Program-made: the position numbers and the translations under genes
In this document: one piece after another, positions 15,742-24,063 of the stretch
Position numbering within the stretch: the first letter of the stretch is position 1
Layout of the letters: every line of letters starts with the position of its first letter
Origin: Marvinbryantia sp.
GTDB lineage: Bacteria > Bacillota > Clostridia > Lachnospirales > Lachnospiraceae
Length of the DNA: 25,661 nucleotides
Reading direction: 5' to 3'
Assembly (NCBI GenBank): GCA_016297895.1
Contig: JAEDFS010000029.1
Coordinates: 1-25,661, forward strand
The notes under the pieces: generated by a model
Database searches by the model: none
What the model saw: only the letters and a program-made list of their open reading frames with translations
What the model was told of the DNA's origin: nothing

Positions 15742-17157
15742 TCAATAATAACATATGATCGGTATTCCGTCATACACTCTTTCATAAATCTGTGCTGCTG
15801 CTTCCAGAGGAAGGTTGATACATCCATGTGATCCATTGGTTTTATAGATCTCCCCACCGAAACTGCTTCTCCAGACAGCATCGTGAAGTCCGATTCCTCC
15901 GTTAAAGGGCATCCAGTAAGTCACTTTCGACTCATATTCGTTGTTCTCTCCTTTTAAAACAGAAGGAGATTCCTTATAATACAGGGTATAGGTTCCCGGC
16001 GGTGTCACGCAATCCGGCTTGGACATTGTACCGGATACGCAGTCTGTAGATACCACCTCTTCCCCATCTTCATACATCCATACATGCTGACCGGACAGAT
16101 TCACTTCCACATAGGTATCCCCAAGATCACTGTTATCCCAGCTTACCGCTGTCTGGGCAAATACCGCATATCGGGTCCCCTTTGTTCCGCTTTCTATCGC
16201 CGGTATCAGTTCAGCAACTTCCGCCTCCTGATCAATGAGCCAGCCATAGTAGCCGCCCTCCACGCTCACTGTATTTCCATCATGTGTCACAAACTCCCTG
16301 GGTTTATCCGCTGTATCATACTTCTGTGCCAGCTGATAGACGTACTCATACACCTGATCCTTGTCCAGAGATACATTTCCTTCTTCATCATAGGAAAGCC
16401 ACGGCCGGATGATCTCCCCGTTTAAGATCTCCGTATTGTCTCCGAACAGATACTCAATGTCTGTGCTGATATACCGGTTCAGCTTGTCACAGGTGGCATT
16501 CATTACCGCATCATTTTCCCTTTTGCCAGGTATCTGATAACAGTTCTTTTCTTCCAGTGACAGTGTTCTGCTGCCAAAATCCACCGCTTCCCGAATCAGA
16601 CTCTCTGTCTTCTCTTTCACCAGCAGATTTCCTTCTACTTCCGGAACCACCTGATAGCTTCCTTCCAGAAAATCAATATAGGCATCCTTGGGTGCCACGC
16701 TGCTTGTCTCATCCAGGCACTCCAGCTTCCCGATGGCTTCCGTAAGAAGTTCCTCGTCATACTGTGTACCGGAATCGAATGTATACGCTACACTCTTCCA
16801 GAGACAAAGCGGCCACATGTAAAGCTTCTGACTGTCTTTAAACGCCTGGACCTCTCCTTTTGATACATAATGATAGTTAATATCCTCCGCAGTAATTACT
16901 TCCGACTTATCTCCCCGCTCTTTGATTTCCAGCTGATATGTTCCGATCTGCTTTGCCACATAATCCTCTGCCTGCTCTACAGTCATTTCAGACATGTCTA
17001 CTCCGTTTATCATTGTATTCAGGAAGAACCGATCCTGAAAATGAACCATCCCGGCTACATAAAATCCAATCAGCACAAAAAGGCAGATGCCCAGAATTCC
17101 AAGAACGATATTGCGTATGATTCTTCCAACCGACTTTTTACTTTCTTTCGTGCGCAT
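15742..17157 (-). CDS. L,D-transpeptidase with peptidoglycan-binding-like domain
   Basis: The 471-residue protein has a short basic N-terminus and one membrane helix (about residues 13-37, IVLGILGICLFVLIGFYVAG), placing the rest outside the cell. The middle (about 45-340) resembles the PG_binding_4 repeats found in Firmicute L,D-transpeptidases (GVDMSEMTVEQAEDYV, ERGDKSEVI). Residues from about 350 form a YkuD catalytic domain: YVEVNLSGQHVWMYEDGE, TPPGTYTLYYKE, MPFNGGIGLHDAVW, and the active-site NGSHGCINLP with Cys446. It forms 3-3 crosslinks in peptidoglycan or attaches proteins to it. The start has TGAGGGAA upstream. A terminator for the preceding amidase gene lies 70 bases upstream; I see only weak promoter candidates in between. 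Confidence 0.93.
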   Translation of the reverse strand: MRTKESKKSVGRIIRNIVLGILGICLFVLIGFYVAGMVHFQDRFFLNTMINGVDMSEMTVEQAEDYVAKQIGTYQLEIKERGDKSEVITAEDINYHYVSKGEVQAFKDSQKLYMWPLCLWKSVAYTFDSGTQYDEELLTEAIGKLECLDETSSVAPKDAYIDFLEGSYQVVPEVEGNLLVKEKTESLIREAVDFGSRTLSLEEKNCYQIPGKRENDAVMNATCDKLNRYISTDIEYLFGDNTEILNGEIIRPWLSYDEEGNVSLDKDQVYEYVYQLAQKYDTADKPREFVTHDGNTVSVEGGYYGWLIDQEAEVAELIPAIESGTKGTRYAVFAQTAVSWDNSDLGDTYVEVNLSGQHVWMYEDGEEVVSTDCVSGTMSKPDCVTPPGTYTLYYKESPSVLKGENNEYESKVTYWMPFNGGIGLHDAVWRSSFGGEIYKTNGSHGCINLPLEAAAQIYERVYDGIPIICYY

Positions 17158-17227
17158 TTCCCCTCATACCCCTTCTATAAATTGTTGCCTTCTTTTTATC
17201 TTAGCACAGATTTGTTTTTATGGAAAG

Positions 17228-17254
17228 CGAAAAAGAGGAAAAGACAACTTTTCC
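17228..17254 (-). terminator. Intrinsic terminator after the amidase gene
   Basis: On the minus strand GGAAAAG (17248-17254), loop TTGT and CTTTTCC (17237-17243) form a 7-bp stem followed by TCTTTTTCGC. It lies 14 bases after the amidase stop and separates it from the L,D-transpeptidase gene. Confidence 0.7.
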
Positions 17255-17268
17255 CCTTTTCCACTCTG

Positions 17269-18039
17269 CTAAGTTGTAATGTAAGTCTGATATCCGTTGC
17301 TCCTCAAAATTCCCTCCATCCTGACAGCATTGCTCAGATTGCGAAAAGCTCCTACCTGCACCAGATAGTATCCTCCTTTTTCCGTAATAAATGCAGGATA
17401 CCCTTCTTTTTTCAGTTTTTCGAGCATACGGTCCGCATTTTCCCGATTTCGATATGCACCGGTCTGCACCCTATAATAGATCTCATTGTCATCACCGCTT
17501 ACGGACGTTCCTGACCGGATCGTATTTAAAATGCCCTGCGCAATTCCCTGTGCGATCTGCTCAAATTCCTCATCAAAGAGACGATTATCTTCCTCACTGT
17601 TGATAAATCCCGCCTCCACAAGCACCGCCGGCATGCTGCTTCTTCTCAATATCACCAGTCCGGGCCGTTCTTTGACTCCCAGATCGCGGAAACCTGCTTT
17701 CTCCAGTTCACGGTTAATATTCTCTGCCAGCTCCACCTTTGCACCGTCATCATCATATACCAGTGTCTCCACACCCGTATACTGATTTGGAACAGGACTG
17801 GAATTTCGATGGATCGACACCAGCCAGTCTGCTCCTGATTCGTTGGCCAGCATCGCCTTCTGATAGGGCGTCTGAAATTCATCGTCCGTTCTGGTAAATA
17901 CTACATCCACCCCATTATCCTTCAGGATATCTCCTACTGCCAGTGCCAGTTTCAGGTTATCATCTTTTTCCTGGCGTCCTTCAAAGACAGCTCCCGGATT
18001 GCTTCCCCCGTGTCCGGCATCAATCGCAACCTTTGCCAT
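17269..18039 (-). CDS. N-acetylmuramoyl-L-alanine amidase with two SPOR repeats, CwlC-like
   Basis: The 256-residue protein begins directly with the Amidase_3 domain: VAIDAGHGGSNPGA (zinc His), a zinc Glu in RQEKDDN, SIHRNSS (second zinc His) and VLVEAGFINSEED (catalytic Glu). Two SPOR-type repeats follow (YYRVQTGAYRNRENADRML and YYLVQVGAFRNLSNAVRM), which bind denuded glycan strands. There is no signal peptide. The closest known layout is CwlC of Bacillus subtilis, a sigma-K-dependent enzyme made in the mother cell to lyse it at the end of sporulation; the same job here is inferred. The start is ATG at 18039 with AAGAGG nine bases upstream; the open frame back to 18081 has no better site. 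That ribosome site is inside a 17-bp hairpin. Confidence 0.9.
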   Translation of the reverse strand: MAKVAIDAGHGGSNPGAVFEGRQEKDDNLKLALAVGDILKDNGVDVVFTRTDDEFQTPYQKAMLANESGADWLVSIHRNSSPVPNQYTGVETLVYDDDGAKVELAENINRELEKAGFRDLGVKERPGLVILRRSSMPAVLVEAGFINSEEDNRLFDEEFEQIAQGIAQGILNTIRSGTSVSGDDNEIYYRVQTGAYRNRENADRMLEKLKKEGYPAFITEKGGYYLVQVGAFRNLSNAVRMEGILRSNGYQTYITT

Positions 18040-18042
18040 AAT

Positions 18043-18087
18043 AAAAAACCTCTTGCACATTCTCTTTAACAGAATATGCAAAAGGCT
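18043..18087 (-). promoter_or_regulatory. Terminator-like hairpin that buries the amidase ribosome binding site
   Basis: The arms 18071-18087 and 18047-18063 pair over 17 bp without mismatch (three G-T pairs), with a 7-base loop, and six T follow on the minus strand (18043-18048). It should end transcripts coming from resB-ccsA. The 3' arm contains AAGAGG, the only good ribosome site for the amidase start at 18039, so read-through RNA would also be poorly translated. A transcript starting in or after the loop would leave the site free. Confidence 0.7.
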
Positions 18088-18112
18088 TTATTATGTGTTT
18101 TCGTATTCCCTT

Positions 18113-18943
18113 CTATGCATAACTGTGAATACTGGGAATAAAAGTATTTACGCCAATGTAGGTGAAGATCACACACACAAATCCGATGACCGCGAATACA
18201 GCCGCTGCCTTTCCCTTCCATCCTCTGGAAATCCTCAGATGCAGATACATGGCATAAATGATCCAGGTGATCAAAGACCAGGTCTCTTTAGGATCCCATG
18301 CCCAGTAACTTCCCCATGCCCGTTCTGCCCAGATCGCTCCTGTCACGATAACAAATGTAAGAAACAGAAAGCCAAGAGATACCGCACGGTAACTGATCAG
18401 GTCTAGCTTCTTTTCATCGGGGACGTGAATCTCCCAGAAACTGTGTCCCTCCATCTTTCTTCGAATCAGGAACATCAGTGATACCGCAAAGGAGACCCCA
18501 AATGCCCCATAGGAGATGATTGCGGTAGACACATGAATTGCAAGCCAGTTGCTGCGAAGAGCCGGCATCAGGGACCGCACTTCCCTGCTCTGCATGGCTG
18601 CATATCCGATCACCAGAAAGATCACCGGTGTTACAAATGCCCCTAGTGCCTGAAAACGAAATCTCCACAGAAAAATCAGGAAGCACAGACAGATTCCCCA
18701 TGCAAAACTTGTAGCAAATTCATACTGATTGGTAAGCGGCAGACGCCCGGCTCCGATTCCTCTCACCAGCAAAGCTGCTGTATGGAGCACAAATCCTGCA
18801 GCGATCACCCACCCGGCAATCTTACCTGCCTTTTCATTTTTCATTGCAAAAAACACAAAATAGAGAACCATCGATACCAGATAAGCCACCATCGCTCCGG
18901 TGAATAACACATTTTCCACATTCAGGAACCATTCACTGTTCAT
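18113..18943 (-). CDS. ccsA: System II cytochrome c maturation protein CcsA (ResC)
   Basis: The 276-residue membrane protein has about eight hydrophobic helices and the heme-handling signature WGSYWAWDPKETWSLITW, with conserved histidines in LHTAALL and AIHVSTAIISYGAFG. With ResB it carries heme across the membrane and attaches it to CxxCH motifs of exported cytochromes. The start at 18943 overlaps the resB stop as ATGA and is preceded by AAGGAAGAACTT, the site lying in the end of resB; an ATG at 18964 is in frame but less well placed. Its natural client is the multiheme NrfA encoded upstream. The thiol-redox partners ResA and CcdA are not in the window. Confidence 0.94.
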   Translation of the reverse strand: MNSEWFLNVENVLFTGAMVAYLVSMVLYFVFFAMKNEKAGKIAGWVIAAGFVLHTAALLVRGIGAGRLPLTNQYEFATSFAWGICLCFLIFLWRFRFQALGAFVTPVIFLVIGYAAMQSREVRSLMPALRSNWLAIHVSTAIISYGAFGVSFAVSLMFLIRRKMEGHSFWEIHVPDEKKLDLISYRAVSLGFLFLTFVIVTGAIWAERAWGSYWAWDPKETWSLITWIIYAMYLHLRISRGWKGKAAAVFAVIGFVCVIFTYIGVNTFIPSIHSYA

Positions 18944-20238
18944 AAGTTCTTCCTTTCTTTCCATTTTATCTCTTCTGACTTCTCAAAAATTTTTTCTTCA
19001 AACATACTGCCGCCCTTTTTGCTTCTTCCGAAAACGGACCAGCTTCCATCTTCATTTTTCATCGCCCACATTTCTTCCGGTCTGATGTAAAATGCCAGAA
19101 TCAGCGCAGTGACCACAAAAAGACCTCCAAGCGCTGCCAGACAGGTAAAGGGATCCTTTTTTGCCTGAATCAGAGTATAGGGCTGCGGATCATGAAACCG
19201 GAACGTATAATTATCCACGGTAATCTCTTCCCCCTCTTCCAGGAGATTCATCCCAAGCATCTGATCCTGATAATATAGCGCATACAGGTAGGCCGGATGA
19301 TGTAATGCAGAAGATACTGTCATGGGATTTCCCAGGTCATCCCGGGCATAATCCGGATAAAAAGCCCGAAGCATCAATACCAGATCTTCTTTTTCCTTCG
19401 TTTTTACATATTCTCCGACACAGAGCAGATCATCCTGAATTTCTTCGTCATCTTTCCATACCGACACCTTGGCCGCCCATCCCGTGGAATTCTGGTAATA
19501 TTTCATTCCAAACAGAGAAACGGGGGCATTGACAGATGTTTTTCCACTTCTTTTTTCTCCTGTCACAGGATCTGTTACCGTAACAGAGGCCTCATACTGT
19601 TCTACGGTGTCATCATCTCTTAACCGGATCTCAAAGTCATCTATCGTAAGTTCATAACCGCTGTCTCCTACTGTTTTTGTCTGGCCTTTGACCCCATAAA
19701 CCGTATACTCAGTCTGAAACATCTGTCCCAGGCCAAAGCCGGCAATGATGATCAGCATTCCCAGATGACAAAGCCAGGCGCCCCAGATTCCCGCTTTATT
19801 TCGCACTCCATAGAGACATACTGTGCCCTCAACATTGGATTCCTCCGGCTTTGAAAATCCCATTTTCTGAAAAAGGGTCTTCGCATTCTCCACCTGACAA
19901 AGAGATTCTCTTTTATTGTCCTTAAGACAGGCCTCCAGAGAAAAACCTGCCTTCATTCTCCTTTTAAGCTGCGGAAAATGACGAATATTACAGAAAACCA
20001 GATTCACGCACAGGAATAATGTCAGTCCCAAAAACCACCGGCAGTGAAATACATCATGAAGTCCAAACAGCATAATTGCTCCCGCAGCCCATTGCGGATA
20101 CGCATCGGTATAGTAAGACATCACCTTTTGCTGTGGAATCATACTTCCCGCCGTACAGGCCAGTGCCAGTATGACAAGCAGGATCATTGCACATTTCATC
20201 GAGCATAGAAATCTGCCCGCTTTTTTTAATGGATTCAT
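18940..20238 (-). CDS. resB: System II cytochrome c maturation protein ResB (Ccs1)
   Basis: The 432-residue protein has ResB features: MKCAMILLVILALACTAGSMIPQ (helix 1), WFLGLTLFLCVNLVFCNIRHFPQL (helices 2-3), then GAWLCHLGMLIIIAGFGLGQ with a conserved His. A large extracytoplasmic domain follows (YELTIDDFEIRLRDDDTVEQY, SVNAPVSLFGMKYYQNS), then a last helix near residue 375 (LAALGGLFVVTALILAFYI). It forms the heme-ligation complex with CcsA, to which it is coupled by a 4-base overlap. The ribosome site GAGGGTGAG lies 2 bases before the ATG. A terminator-like hairpin separates it from nrfA by 93 bases, which should keep its level below that of nrfA. Confidence 0.93.
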   Translation of the reverse strand: MNPLKKAGRFLCSMKCAMILLVILALACTAGSMIPQQKVMSYYTDAYPQWAAGAIMLFGLHDVFHCRWFLGLTLFLCVNLVFCNIRHFPQLKRRMKAGFSLEACLKDNKRESLCQVENAKTLFQKMGFSKPEESNVEGTVCLYGVRNKAGIWGAWLCHLGMLIIIAGFGLGQMFQTEYTVYGVKGQTKTVGDSGYELTIDDFEIRLRDDDTVEQYEASVTVTDPVTGEKRSGKTSVNAPVSLFGMKYYQNSTGWAAKVSVWKDDEEIQDDLLCVGEYVKTKEKEDLVLMLRAFYPDYARDDLGNPMTVSSALHHPAYLYALYYQDQMLGMNLLEEGEEITVDNYTFRFHDPQPYTLIQAKKDPFTCLAALGGLFVVTALILAFYIRPEEMWAMKNEDGSWSVFGRSKKGGSMFEEKIFEKSEEIKWKERKNL

Positions 20239-20273
20239 TTCTCACCCTCGTATGTTTATTTCTCATCTCGTTT

Positions 20274-20306
20274 GAAAAAGAGAGTCATGGGAAGACTCTC
20301 TTTTTC
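20274..20306 (-). terminator. Terminator-like hairpin between nrfA and resB
   Basis: GAAAAAGAGAGTC (20274-20286) and GACTCTCTTTTTC (20294-20306) form a perfect 13-bp stem with a 7-base loop. The arm ends with a T run in either orientation, so it can act on both strands. It lies 25 bases after the nrfA stop and 35 bases before resB, and I see no promoter between it and resB. Partial termination giving more nrfA than resB-ccsA RNA is the likely effect. Confidence 0.75.
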
Positions 20307-20331
20307 ATAAATATAATGCATTTCTCAGATT

Positions 20332-21555
20332 TTACACTTCGAACAGTGCCATTGCCTCATCGATCAGCCCTTCCGAAAGATCCAGACATCTTCTGGCCAG
20401 AGAGGAATTGTGTGCACCTTCACTGTTCTCCACATAGCAGAAATCCCAATACCACTGTGCAGCACGATACTTTTCACGAATCCTGTTCAGATCTTCTTCC
20501 TGATATTTGCCGCCTGCCACTGCAGCTGCCAGATTTTCTTTCAGAGAAGCAAGCTTCTCACCCACTTCTCTTTCTCGTCCGGTGATCTCTTCCTGAACCG
20601 CTTTTACCTTTGCTGTCATATCTGTCTCTCCATGGCAGCTTGCGCAGGTTTCAAGAATTGATTCATTCGCCAGAGGGCTCTGCCAGTTATGACTGACGTA
20701 ATCCCCTTTATCCTCCATATGACAGTCAGCACAGTTCATGGTCGATGCATGCGCACTTCCTTCTCCCAGGAAAGTCTCCATTTCCGGATGCTGCGCCTTT
20801 AAAAGACCGGTTCCGGTACTTTCCTGTGTCCAGTCTGAATAGCCCATTTCATTGTAATATGCCAGAATCTCTTCCGGATCCATCGCTGTCGCACTGTCAT
20901 AAGGCATACTGGTTGCTTTTGTCTGCGGATCAAAATAATATTCAATATGGCACTGACCACAAGTCAGAACACCCATATCGATTCCAGAATCTGATCCAAG
21001 ACTTTCTGTCACATAAGAATGTGTTACAACAAGTTCTCCGTCATTTGCTGCCTGATTCTCATGACAGTTATAACAGCTCACACTCTCATTCATCTTCTCA
21101 TAGGTCTCGGCAAAATCAAGGGTATAGGCATCTACCCCCATATCATTTACCAGTTTTGTATAATCCGGTGTCTTACAGGTGAGACAATTGGCCAGCGCAT
21201 GGGGACGTTCTGTATGATAGACATCTTCCAGTGTATAAGTATGTCCAACTGCACTTGTATAATCTTTTGCAAAACCGAATCCCTCATACACGGTCTTCAG
21301 ATAAGGATCCTCTTCCAGATAATCTACACGGAAAGAATTCTCATCGTTCTCCAGATAGGTAGCATAAATTTCCGGATATACCTCTCCCCATTCTTTTGCA
21401 GTGATCACGCCATTTTCATTGGCAGGTTCAGGAGCCTCGATCGGTTTTAAAACCGTCTGCTGTGCATATTCACCAACACCGATCACCACCGCAGTTACTG
21501 CTGCAGCGCCAGCAATTTTGAGCAGCCACTCCACAACATTATTTTTATTCGACAT
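20332..21555 (-). CDS. nrfA: Ammonia-forming cytochrome c nitrite reductase NrfA
   Basis: NrfA reduces nitrite to ammonium with six electrons. The 407-residue protein shows five heme motifs: CLTCK (residues 124-128, the lysine-ligated catalytic heme), CYNCH (161-165), CGQCH (199-203), CADCH and CASCH. Active-site surroundings fit the family: CGQCHIEYYF with the conserved Tyr, and KAQHPEMETFLGEGSAH with conserved Gln and His. It is shorter than the E. coli enzyme (478 residues). The N-terminus has one hydrophobic stretch (about residues 9-30) without an obvious signal peptidase site, so it may stay membrane-anchored. No nrfH is next to it. The start at 21555 is set by GGGAGGAAAAGCAG; the ATG at 21573 is rejected. 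Confidence 0.96.
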   Translation of the reverse strand: MSNKNNVVEWLLKIAGAAAVTAVVIGVGEYAQQTVLKPIEAPEPANENGVITAKEWGEVYPEIYATYLENDENSFRVDYLEEDPYLKTVYEGFGFAKDYTSAVGHTYTLEDVYHTERPHALANCLTCKTPDYTKLVNDMGVDAYTLDFAETYEKMNESVSCYNCHENQAANDGELVVTHSYVTESLGSDSGIDMGVLTCGQCHIEYYFDPQTKATSMPYDSATAMDPEEILAYYNEMGYSDWTQESTGTGLLKAQHPEMETFLGEGSAHASTMNCADCHMEDKGDYVSHNWQSPLANESILETCASCHGETDMTAKVKAVQEEITGREREVGEKLASLKENLAAAVAGGKYQEEDLNRIREKYRAAQWYWDFCYVENSEGAHNSSLARRCLDLSEGLIDEAMALFEV

Positions 21556-21608
21556 CTGCTTTTCCTCCCACAACTCACACTTTTATCCGTTCTTTTCTAT
21601 TGAATTAA

Positions 21609-21637
21609 ATTATAATGCATTTTCCAATGATTGTCTA
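21609..21637 (-). promoter_or_regulatory. Predicted promoter of nrfA
   Basis: On the minus strand TAGACA (21632-21637) and a perfect TATAAT (21609-21614) are 17 bases apart, giving a leader of about 47 bases. I see no clear Fnr- or Rex-type palindrome around it. The sequence between this promoter and the stop of the ATPase gene at 21675 shows no good terminator. Confidence 0.7.
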
Positions 21638-21674
21638 TTTTTTTCAGTAGAAAAGCATATCTTCTTTGGCATTA

Positions 21675-24047
21675 CTATGACTGTCCCCTGTACAGATACG
21701 GTTTCAGCATGTCACGAAGCATTTCTTTTCCTCTCTGAAGGACAAGAATCAGCTTTGTAAGTCCAAGATCAAGCATCACAGCCATACATGTCATGGGAAT
21801 CAGAAACAGTCCCTGCCATCTGAGAGGATGACTGATTCCAAGGAAGCCCGGTGCAATCAGTGTTCCTGCCAGGAAAATAACAGGAAGGGCAACGCATAAC
21901 GCTCTATGCAGCCGGTTCAATGGCTGACATACCCACCACACCACAAACATGCTGATGACTCCTCCGAGGATCAGATTGAACATGGAGGTCAGCATCTCAT
22001 CCTGATTCCAGAAGGGAGACAGAACCTGAGTCATCACGATCGTAATCACCATGGTCAATGCAGCCGGGAGGGAGATCTTCATTACCTGACGCAGGAAGCC
22101 TCTGGACACTCCCTGAGGATTCTGCTCAAGCGTCAGCAGAAAGCTTGGCACTCCGATGGCCATTCCACTGATCCAGGAAAGCTGAATCGGAATGAAAGGA
22201 TAAGGCTTCTGTAAAAATATAAAAATCAGGCACAGTAAGATCGAATAAATCGTTTTGGTCAGATAAAGTGCACTCACCTTTTCAATATTACTGATGATGG
22301 TCCTTCCTTCGCTGACAATATTTTTCATGCTGGCAAAGTTGGAATCCAGAAGTACGATATGGGCCACCTGCTTTGCCGCATCACTTCCCGCAGCCATAGC
22401 GATTCCGCAATCGGCATCTTTTAATGCCAGCACATCGTTCACACCGTCTCCTACCATACCTACTACCCGCTGGTTCGCCTGAAAGGCTCTGATGATTCCC
22501 TGTTTCTGTTCCGGTTTCACCCGGCCGAAAACCGTATATTTTTCCACTTCGACCAGCAGTTCTTCAAAGGTCTCCGGAAGATTTCTGGCATCCACATAGC
22601 TTTCTGCCCCATCCAGTCCGGCTTTTACTGCTATCTGGGAAACTGTTTTGGGATTGTCCCCGGAAATAACCTTGATTCCCACATTCTTTTCTTTAAAGAA
22701 GGCAAATGTATCCGGTGCCTCCGGACGAATCTGATCTGATATCACGATCAATGCCAGTTCCGATACCTCACAGGCCTTTGTTTCTTCCATATTCAACTGA
22801 CAGGATCCCAGAAGCAGGACACGAAATCCCTGCTCAGAATACTGATTCACCTGCTCCATCAGCTCTCTATGATCCGGCAGAAGGAATTCCGGGGCTCCCA
22901 GTACAAAACCACCCTCTTCCTCGAAGGAAACCGCCCTGTATTTTCGCTCCGAAGAAAACGGAATCTTCTGTTCCGTTTTCCACTGAGAAGAGATTTTAAA
23001 CTGTTTGATCAGGGCCTGCTGTGTATTGTTGACATCGTCAAATGCATGGTTGATTTCTGCCATGATCTGGCTGATCCGGCTTTCCTCCGTCTCTTTTAAA
23101 GGCACTACTTCAACCACATCAAGATCTCCAGTGGTAATGGTTCCCGTTTTATCAAGGCAGAGAATATCAACCCTTGCCAGCGCCTCAATGGATTCCATTT
23201 CCTGAACCAGAGCCTTCTTCGTCGCAAGCCGTCCGACTCCAAGCACAAAGGAGACACTTGTCAGCAGAACCAGTCCTTCCGGAATCATTCCGATGATACC
23301 GGCTACCGTGCTGACAATGGCATCCGACATGGTCGTTCCCTGTATTCCCATCTGGGAGAGATACAGAAGAATTCCCACAGGAATCAGAAGTATCCCGTCT
23401 ATTTTAATGACCTTTTTAATGGTTTCCTGCATTTCGGAAGAAGCACGTTTTTTCACTCTGGCCTGTTTTGCCAATGAAGAAGCATAGTTCTCCTCCCCTA
23501 CATGAAAGACTTTCCCCACACCGTTGCCGGCTACCACAAAACTGCCGGACATCAGTGTATCTCCCTGTTTCTTTCTGACCGGTTTTGATTCTCCCGTCAG
23601 CATGGACTCATTTACTTCCATGCCGTCTGATTCCAGCACCGTACAGTCTGCACAGATCTGCTGCCCGGCTTCCACAAGAAGGACATCATCGATCACTACC
23701 TCTTCCACCGGTATCTCTTTTTTCTTTCCTTCCCTGATCACCGATGCCGCAGTGGCAGTCATCACGGATACCTGATCGATCAGCTTCTTCACTTTAAATT
23801 CCTGAAAAATACCGATTGCAGTATTAATGAAGATCACGCCCATGAAGGTCATATTTTTAAACTGACCGGTAACTGCCACTAAAACAGCCAGAAACAAGTT
23901 TAAGAAATTGAAGTACGTCAGAGAATGTTCTTTGACGATCTCTTTTTTTGTCTTGGAAATGCTGATATCCGTTCTGTTATACTTTCCAAGTCTGACACGG
24001 TCTTCCACTTCCGCAGTTGAAAGGCCATGATAATTCCAGTCACTCAT
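21675..24047 (-). CDS. P-type cation-transporting ATPase, CtpE-like
   Basis: The 790-residue pump has the P-type motifs in order: MLTGES (actuator, residues 149-154), IPEGL in the membrane (255-259), the phosphorylated Asp299 in CLDKTGTIT, and VGDGVNDVLALKDAD (hinge). The stretch PEGLVLLTSVSFVLGVGRLA resembles CtpE, for which calcium uptake has been reported in mycobacteria. The membrane motif is PEGL rather than the CPC of heavy-metal pumps, and there is no N-terminal metal-binding domain, so a heavy-metal role is unlikely; the ion is not proven. Start: ATG at 24047, with TAAGGAG overlapping the stop of the upstream PurF-like gene; the in-frame ATG at 24110 lies inside that gene. It probably forms a two-gene operon with it. 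Confidence 0.9.
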   Translation of the reverse strand: MSDWNYHGLSTAEVEDRVRLGKYNRTDISISKTKKEIVKEHSLTYFNFLNLFLAVLVAVTGQFKNMTFMGVIFINTAIGIFQEFKVKKLIDQVSVMTATAASVIREGKKKEIPVEEVVIDDVLLVEAGQQICADCTVLESDGMEVNESMLTGESKPVRKKQGDTLMSGSFVVAGNGVGKVFHVGEENYASSLAKQARVKKRASSEMQETIKKVIKIDGILLIPVGILLYLSQMGIQGTTMSDAIVSTVAGIIGMIPEGLVLLTSVSFVLGVGRLATKKALVQEMESIEALARVDILCLDKTGTITTGDLDVVEVVPLKETEESRISQIMAEINHAFDDVNNTQQALIKQFKISSQWKTEQKIPFSSERKYRAVSFEEEGGFVLGAPEFLLPDHRELMEQVNQYSEQGFRVLLLGSCQLNMEETKACEVSELALIVISDQIRPEAPDTFAFFKEKNVGIKVISGDNPKTVSQIAVKAGLDGAESYVDARNLPETFEELLVEVEKYTVFGRVKPEQKQGIIRAFQANQRVVGMVGDGVNDVLALKDADCGIAMAAGSDAAKQVAHIVLLDSNFASMKNIVSEGRTIISNIEKVSALYLTKTIYSILLCLIFIFLQKPYPFIPIQLSWISGMAIGVPSFLLTLEQNPQGVSRGFLRQVMKISLPAALTMVITIVMTQVLSPFWNQDEMLTSMFNLILGGVISMFVVWWVCQPLNRLHRALCVALPVIFLAGTLIAPGFLGISHPLRWQGLFLIPMTCMAVMLDLGLTKLILVLQRGKEMLRDMLKPYLYRGQS

Positions 24048-24063
24048 ATTTTCTGAAAACTCC

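Noticed and set aside
21615..21674. Terminator after the P-type ATPase gene
   Set aside because: Only a weak 6-bp stem (AGAAGA/TTTTCT) is seen, followed by A-rich rather than T-rich sequence.
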